The notes beneath the pieces are model-generated. The model was not told the DNA's origin, did not search any database, and saw only the letters and a program-made list of their open reading frames with translations. Made by a program: the position numbers and the translations under genes. Of a stretch of 64,000 bases of DNA, positions 57,001 through 64,000 are shown piece after piece. Within the stretch, counting starts at the first letter, position 1, and each line of letters opens with the position of its first letter. Source of the stretch: Lamellibrachia columna (Eukaryota > Annelida > Polychaeta > Sabellida > Siboglinidae); the NCBI GenBank assembly GCA_963662155.1, contig OY759275.1, positions 3,670,706 to 3,734,705 of the forward strand, in the 5' to 3' direction.

Positions 57001-60000
57001 ACAAGTTGTCATTGCCACAGACATTGCTCTACCAAACCTTGACTGGGCAGTGCAAGGAGTCATAAGTTGTCATTGCCACAGACATTGGTCTACCAAACCT
57101 TGACTGGGCAGTGCAAGGAGTCATAAGTTGTCATTGCCACATACATTGGTCTACCAAACCTTGAATGGGCAGTGCAAGGAGTCATAAGTTGTCATTGCCA
57201 CAGACATTGGTCTACCAAACCTTGACTGGGCAGTGCAAGGAGTCATAAGTTGTCAATGCCACAGACATTGGTCTACCAAACCTTGACTGGGCAGGGCAAT
57301 GAGTCATAAGTTGTCAATGCCACAGACATTGGTCTACCAAACCTTGAATGGGCAGTGCAAGGAGTCACAAGTTGTCATTGCCACAGACATTGGTCTACCA
57401 AACCTTGAATGGGCAGTGCAAGGAGTCATAAGTTGTCATTGCCACAGACATTGGTCTACCAAACCTTGACTGGGCAGTGCCAGGAGTCACAAGTTGTCAT
57501 TGCCACAGACAATGGTCTACCAAACCTTGACTGGGCAGTGCCAGGAGTCATAAGTTGTCATTGCCACAGACATTGGTCTACCAAACCTTGAATGGGCAGT
57601 GCAAGGAGTCATAAGTTGTCATTGCCACAGACATTGGTCTACCAAACCTTGACTGGGCAGTGCCAGGAGTCATAAGTTGTCATTGCCACAGACATTGGTC
57701 TACCAAACCTTGACTGGGCAGGGCAATGAGTCATAAGTTGTCATTGCCACAGACATTGGTCTACCAAACCTTGAATGGGCAGTGCAAGGAGTCACAAGTT
57801 GTCATTGCCACAGACATTGGTCTACCAAACCTTGAATGGGCAGTGCAAGGAGTCATAAGTTGTCATTGCCACAGACATTGGTCTACCAAACCTTGACTGG
57901 GCAGTGCCAGGAGTCACAAGTTGTCATTGCCACAGACATTGGTCTACCAAACCTTGACTGGGCAGGGCAATGAGTCATAAGTTGTCATTGCCACAGACAT
58001 TGGTCTACCAAACCTTGAATGGGCAGTGCAAGGAGTCATAAGTTGTCATTGCCACAGACATTGGTCTACCAAACCTTGACTGGGCAGTGGCAGGAGTCAC
58101 AAGTTGTCATTGCCACAGACAATGGTCTACCAAACCTTGACTGGGCAGTGCCAGGAGTCATAAGTTGTCATTGCCACAGACATTGGTCTACCAAACCTTG
58201 AATGGGCAGTGCAAGGAGTCATAAGTTGTCATTGCCACAGACATTGGTCTACCAAACCTTGACTGGACAGTGCCAGGAGTCATAAGTTGTCATTGCCACA
58301 GACATTTGTCTACCAAACCTTGACTGGGCAGGGCAAGGACTCATAAGTTGTCATTGCCACAGACATTGGTCTACCAAACCTTGACTGGGCAGTGCAAGGA
58401 GTCATAAGTTGTCATTGCCACAGGCATTGGTCTAACAAACCTTGACTGGGCAGGGCAAGGAGTCATAAGTTGTCATTGCTACAGACATTGCTCTACCAAA
58501 CCTTGACTGGACAGTGCCAGGAGTCATAAGTTGTCATTGCCACAGACATTGGTCTACCAAACCTTGACTGGGCAGTGCACGGAGTCACAAGTTGTCATTG
58601 CCACAGACATTGCTCTACCAAACCTTGACTGGGCAGTGCAAGGAGTCATAAGTTGTCATTGCCACAGACATTGGTCTACCAAACCTTGACTGGACAGTGC
58701 AAGGAGTCATAAGTTGTCATAGCCACAGACATTGGTCTACCAAACCTTGACTGGGCAGGGCAAGGAGTCATAAGTTGTCATTGCCACAGACATTGTTCTA
58801 CCAAACCTTGACTGGGCAGTGCCAGGAGTCACAAGTTGTCATTGCCACAGACAATGGTCTACCAAACCTTGACTGGGCAGTGCCAGGAGTCATAAGTTGT
58901 CATTGCCACAGACATTGGTCTACCAAACCTTGAATGGGCAGTGCAAGGAGTCATAAGTTGTCATTGCCACAGACATTGGTCTACCAAACCTTGACTGGGC
59001 AGTGCCAGGAGTCATAAGTTGTCATTGCCACAGACATTGGTCTACCAAACCTTGACTGGGCAGTGCCAGGAGTCATAAGTTGTCATTGCCACAGACATTG
59101 GTCTACCAAACCTTGACTGGGCAGTGCCAGGAGTCATAAGTTGTCATTGCCACAGACATTGGTCTACCAAACCTTGACTGGGCAGTGCAAGGAGTCATAA
59201 GTTGTCATTGCCACAGACATTGCTCTACCAAACCTTGGCTGGGCAGTGCCAGGAGTCATAAGTTGTCATTGCCACAGACATTGCTCTACCAAACCTTGAC
59301 TGGGCAGTGCAAGGAGTCATAAGTTGTCATTGCCACAGACATTGCTCTACCAAACCTTGACTGGGCAGTGCAAGGAGTCATAAGTTGTCATTGCCACAGA
59401 CATTGCTCTACCAAACCTTGACTGGGCAGTGCCAGGAGTCATAAGTTGTCATTGCCACAGACATTGCTCTACCAAACCTTGGCTGGGCAGTGCCAGGAGT
59501 CATAAGTTGTCATTGCCACAGACATTGCTCTACCACACCTTGACTGGGCAGTGCCAGGAGTCACAAGTTGTCACTGCCACAGACATTGGTCTACCAAACC
59601 TTGACTGGGCAGTGCAAGGATTCATAAATTGTCATTGCCACAGACATTGCTCTACCAAACCTTGACTGGACAGTGCCAGGAGTCATAAGTTGTCATTGCC
59701 ACAGACATTGGTCTACCAAACCTTGACTGGGCAGTGCAAGGAGTCATAAGTTGTCATTGCCACAGACATTGGTCTACCAAACCTTGACTGGGCAGGGCAA
59801 TCAGTCATAAGTTGTCATTGCCACAGACATTGGTCTACCAAACCTTGAATGGGCAGTGCAAGGAGTCACAAGTTGTCATTGCCACAGACATTGGTCTACC
59901 AAACCTTGAATGGGCAGTGCCAGGAGTCATAAGTTGTCATTGCCACAGACATTGGTCTACCAAACCTTGACTGGGTAGTGCCAGGAGTCATAAGTTGTCA

Positions 60001-63000
60001 TTGCCACAGACATTGGTCTACCAAACCTTGACTGGGCAGTGCAAGGAGTCATAAGTTGTCATTGCCACAGACATTGCTCTACCAAACCTTGGCTGGGCAG
60101 TGCCAGGAGTCATAAGTTGTCATTGCCACAGACATTGCTCTACCAAACCTTGACTGGGCAGGGCAAGGAGTCATAAGTTGTCATTGCCACAAACATTGGT
60201 CTACCAAACCTTGACTGGGCAGTGCAAGGAGTCATAAGTTGTCATAGCCACAGACATTGGTCTAGCAAACCTTGAATGGGCAGTGCAATGAGTCACAAGT
60301 TGTCATTGCCACAGACATTGGTCTACCAAACCTTGAATGGGCAGTGCAAGGAGTCATAAGTTGTCATTGCCACATACATTTGTCTACCAAACCTTGACTG
60401 GGCAGTGCAAGGAGTCATAAGTTGTCATTGCCACAGACATTGGTCTACCAAACCTTGACTGGGCAGTGCAAGGAGTCAAAAGTTGTCATTGCCACATACA
60501 TTGGTCTACCAATCCTTGAATGGGCAGTGCAAGGAGTCACAAGTTGTCATTGCCCCAGACATTGGTCTACCAAACCTTGAATGGGCAGTGCAAGGAGTCA
60601 TAAGTTGTCATTGCCACAGACATTGGTCTACCAAACCTTGACTGGGCAGTGCAAGGAGTCATAAGTTGTCATTGCCACAGACATTGCTCTACCAAACCTT
60701 GGCTGGGCAGTGCCAGGAGTCATAAGTTGTCATTGCCACAGACATTGGTCTACCAAACCTTGACTGGGCAGGGCAAGGAGTCATAAGTTGTCATTGCCAC
60801 AGACATTGGTCTACCAAACCTTGACTGGGCAGTGCCAGGAGTCACAAGTTGTCATTGCCCAGACATTGGTCTACCAAACCTTGACTGGGCAGTGCAAGGA
60901 GTCATAAGTTTTCATTGCCACAGACATTGGTCTACCAAACCTTGACTGGACAGTACCAGGAGTCATAAGTTGTCATTGCCACAGACATTGGTCTACCAAA
61001 CCTTGACTGGGCAGGGCAAGGAGTCATAAGTTGTCATTGCCACAGACATTGGTCTACCAAACCTTGACTGGGCAGTGCCAGGAGTCACAAGTTGTCATTG
61101 CCACAGACATTGGTCTACCAAACCTTGACTGGGCAGTGCAAGGAGTCATAAGTTGTCATTGCCACAGACATTGCTCTACCAAACCTTGACTGGACAGTGC
61201 CAGGAGTCATAAGTTGTCATTGCCACAGACATTGGTCTACCAAACCTTGACTGGGCAGGGCAAGGATTCATAAGTTGTCATTTCCACAGACATTGGTCTA
61301 CCAAACCTTGACTGGGCAGTGCAAGGAGTCATAAGTTGTCATTGCCCCAGACATTGCTCTACCAAACCTTGACTGGACAGTGCCAGGAATCACAAGTTGT
61401 CATTGCCACAGACATTGGTCTACCAAACCTTGACTGGGCAGTGCAAGGATTCATAAGTTGTCATTGCCACAGACATTGGTCTACCAAACCTTGACTGGGC
61501 AGGGCAAGGAGTCATAAGTTGTCATTGCCACAGACATTGGTCTACCAAACCTTGACTGGGCAGTGCAAGGAGTCATAAGTTGTCATTGCCACAGACATTG
61601 CTCTACCAAACCTTGACTGGATAGTGCCAGGAGTCATAAGTTGTCATTGCCACAGACATTGGTCTACCAAACCTTGACTGGGCAGTGCCAGGAGTCACAA
61701 GTTGTCATTGCCACAGACATTGGTCTACCAAACCTTGACTGGGCAGTGCCAGGAGTCATAAGTTGTCATTGCCACAGACATTGGTCTACCAAACCTTGAA
61801 TGGGCAGTGCAAGGAGTCATAAGTTGTCATTGCCACAGACATTGGTCTACCAAACCTTGACTGGGCAGTGCCAGGAGTCATAAGTTGTCATTGCCACAGA
61901 CATTGGTCTACCAAACCTTGACTGGGCAGTGCCAGGAGTCATAAGTTGTCATTGCCACAGACATTGGTCTACCAAACCTTGACTGGGCAGTGCCAGGAGT
62001 CATAAGTTGTCATTGCCACAGACATTGGTCTACCAAACCTTGACTGTGCAGTGCAAGGATTCATAAGTTGTCATTGCCACAGACATTGCTCTACCAAACC
62101 TTGGCTGGGCAGTGCCAGGAATCATAAGTTGTCATTGCCACAGACATTGCTCTACCAAACCTTGACTGGGCAGTGCAAGGAGTCATAAGTTGTCATAGCC
62201 ACAGACATTGGTCTACCAAACCTTGAATGGGCAGTGCAATGAGTCACAAGTTGTCATTGCCACAGACATTGGTCTACCAAACCTTGAATGGGCAGTGCAA
62301 GGAGTCATAAGTTGTCATTGCCACATACATTTGTTTACCAAACCTTGACTGGGCAGTGCAAGGAGTCATAAGTTGTCATTGCCACATACATTGGTCTACC
62401 AAACCTTGACTGGGCAGTGCAAGGAGTCATAAGTTGTCATTGCCACATACATTGGTCTACCAATCCTTGAATGGGCAGTGCAAGGAGTCACAAGTTGTCA
62501 TTGCCACAGACATTGGTCTACCAAACCTTGAATGGGCAGTGCAAGGAGTCATAAGTTGTCATTGCCACAGACATTGGTCTACCAAATCTTGACTGGGCAG
62601 TGTCAGGAGTCACAAGTTGTCATTGCCACAGACATTGGTCTACCAAACCTTGAATGGGCAGTGCAAGGAGTCAGAAGTTGTCATTGCCACAGATATTGGT
62701 CTATCAAATATTGACTGGGCAGGGCAAGGAGTCATAAGTTGTCATTGCCACAGACATTGTTCTACCAAACCTTGACTGGGCAGTGCCAGGAGTCACAAGT
62801 TGTCATTGCCACAGACATTGGTCTACCAAACCTTGACTGGGCAGTGCAAGGAGTCATAAGTTGTCATTGCCACAGACATTGGTCTACCAAACCTTGACTG
62901 GGCAGGGCAAGGAGTCATAAGTTGTCATTGCCACAGACATTGGTCTACCAAACCTTGAATGGGCAGAGCAAGGAGTCACAAGTTGTCATTGCCACAGACA

Positions 63001-64000
63001 TTGGTCTACCAAACCTTGAATGGGCAGTGCAAGGAGTCAGAAGTTGTCATTGCCACAGATATTGGTCTACCAAATATTGACTGGGCAGGGCAAGGAGTCA
63101 TAAGTTGTCATTGCCACAGACATTGTTCTACCAAACCTTGACTGGGCAGGGCAAGGAGTCATAAGTTGTCATTGCCACAAACATTGGTCTACCAAACCTT
63201 GACTGGGCAGTGCCAGGAGTCACAAGTTGTCATTGCCACAGACATTGGTCTACCAAACCTTGACTGGGCAGTGCAAGGAGTCATAATTTGTCATTGCCAC
63301 AGACATTGCTCTACCAAACCTTGACTGGACAGTGCCAGGAGTCATAAGTTGTCATTGCCACAGACATTGGTCTACCAAACCTTGACTGGGCAGGGCAAGG
63401 AGTCATAAGTTGTCATTGCCACAGACATTGCTCTACCAAACCTTGACTGGGCAGTGCCAGGAATCACAAGTTGTCATTGCCACAGACATTGGTCTACCAA
63501 ACCTTGACTGGGCAGTGCAAGGATTCATAAATTGTCATTGCCACAGACATTGCTCTACCAAACCTTGACTGGACAGTGCCAGGAGTCATAAGTTGTCATT
63601 GCCACATACATTGGTCTACCAAACCTTGACTGGGCAGGGCAAGGAGTCATAAGTTGTCATTGCCACAGACATTGGTCTACCAAACCTTGACTGGGCAGTG
63701 CAAGGAGTCATAAGTTGTCATTGCCACATACATTGCTCTACCAAACCTTGACTGGACAGTGCCAGGAGTCATAAGTTGTCATTGCCCCAGACATTGCTCT
63801 ACCAAACCTTGACTGGACAGTGCCAGGAATCACAAGTTGTCATTGCCACAGACATTGGTCTACCAAACCTTGACTGGGCAGTGCAAGGATTCATAAGTTG
63901 TCATTGCCACAGACATTGGTCTACCAAACCTTGACTGGGCAGGGCAAGGAGTCATAAGTTGTCATTGCCACAGACATTGGTCTACCAAACCTTGACTGGG
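39018..64000. repeat. 61-bp satellite array, ~409 units, running off the window
   Basis: Consensus unit is TTGTCATTGCCACAGACATT-GGTCTACCAAACCTTGACTG-GGCAGTGCAAGGAGTCATAA-G, 61 bp. The register from the first unit (39018) to the last unit start (63959) is 24,941 bp, within 8 bp of 409 units, so indels are few. Substitution variants include GACA/TACA, GGTC/GCTC, TGACTGG/TGAATGG/TGGCTGG, GTGCAAGG/GTGCCAGG/GGGCAAGG and CATAAG/CACAAG. Combinations of these mark higher-order blocks. The left 550 bp is a distinct subfamily (CTCTATCAGTACTTGGCTGG). The unit holds a short inverted repeat (TTGGT-CT-ACCAA). Frames up to 261 codons occur where CATAAG is CACAAG; they are not a gene. Confidence 0.98.

Noticed and set aside
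39018..64000. CRISPR array or long repetitive coding gene
   Set aside because: The units are contiguous with no spacers. The 61-bp period rotates frames, and long frames appear only where CATAAG is CACAAG. Eukaryotic satellite explains everything.

Overview
The window looks like nuclear DNA of an invertebrate animal, most likely marine. It is dominated by decayed retrotransposons of several LINE groups, one Ty3/gypsy-type LTR element, pogo/jerky-like DNA transposons, SINEs, AT microsatellites and very long minisatellite and satellite arrays. Coding sequence is sparse and split into short exons with animal-type GT-AG splice sites. The species cannot be named from the sequence. There are no bacterial genes, rRNA, functional tRNA or CRISPR arrays.

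1-18 kb is a transposon graveyard. In order it holds: a minus-strand CR1-like LINE tail split by a (TA)n array; a gag-like fragment on the plus strand; a second minus-strand LINE carrying a tRNA-derived SINE; a minus-strand Ty3/gypsy pol (RT, RNase H, integrase) in which two tandem arrays have grown out of coding sequence; a minus-strand L2-like LINE interrupted by a plus-strand pogo-like transposon, itself interrupted by another LINE and a (TA)n block; a further minus-strand LINE; and a 42-bp minisatellite.

17.9-34.1 kb holds the one credible host gene, on the minus strand. Eight exons (34047-33874, 32081-31977, 26332-26226, 25517-25413, 24926-24756, 24190-23810, 22586-22464 and 18020-17892) join with compatible phases at every junction. 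They encode the last ~430 residues of an acidic protein that I do not recognise and that ends in a CaaX-type prenylation motif (Cys-Cys-Ser-Val-Met-stop). Its introns are stuffed with LINEs, a 12-bp repeat, a 53-bp minisatellite that begins exactly at one of its splice acceptors, and a 30-bp minisatellite of about 67 units.

32-39 kb contains a small inverted-repeat element, a LINE tail, a second pogo-like fragment followed by an ORF with an OTU-protease-like motif, and GT and TA microsatellites. From about 39,018 to the end of the window everything is one satellite: about 409 copies of a 61-bp unit, with divergent subfamilies at the left edge and nested higher-order duplications (for example a 4.33-kb shift) further in. 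Its right end lies outside the window.
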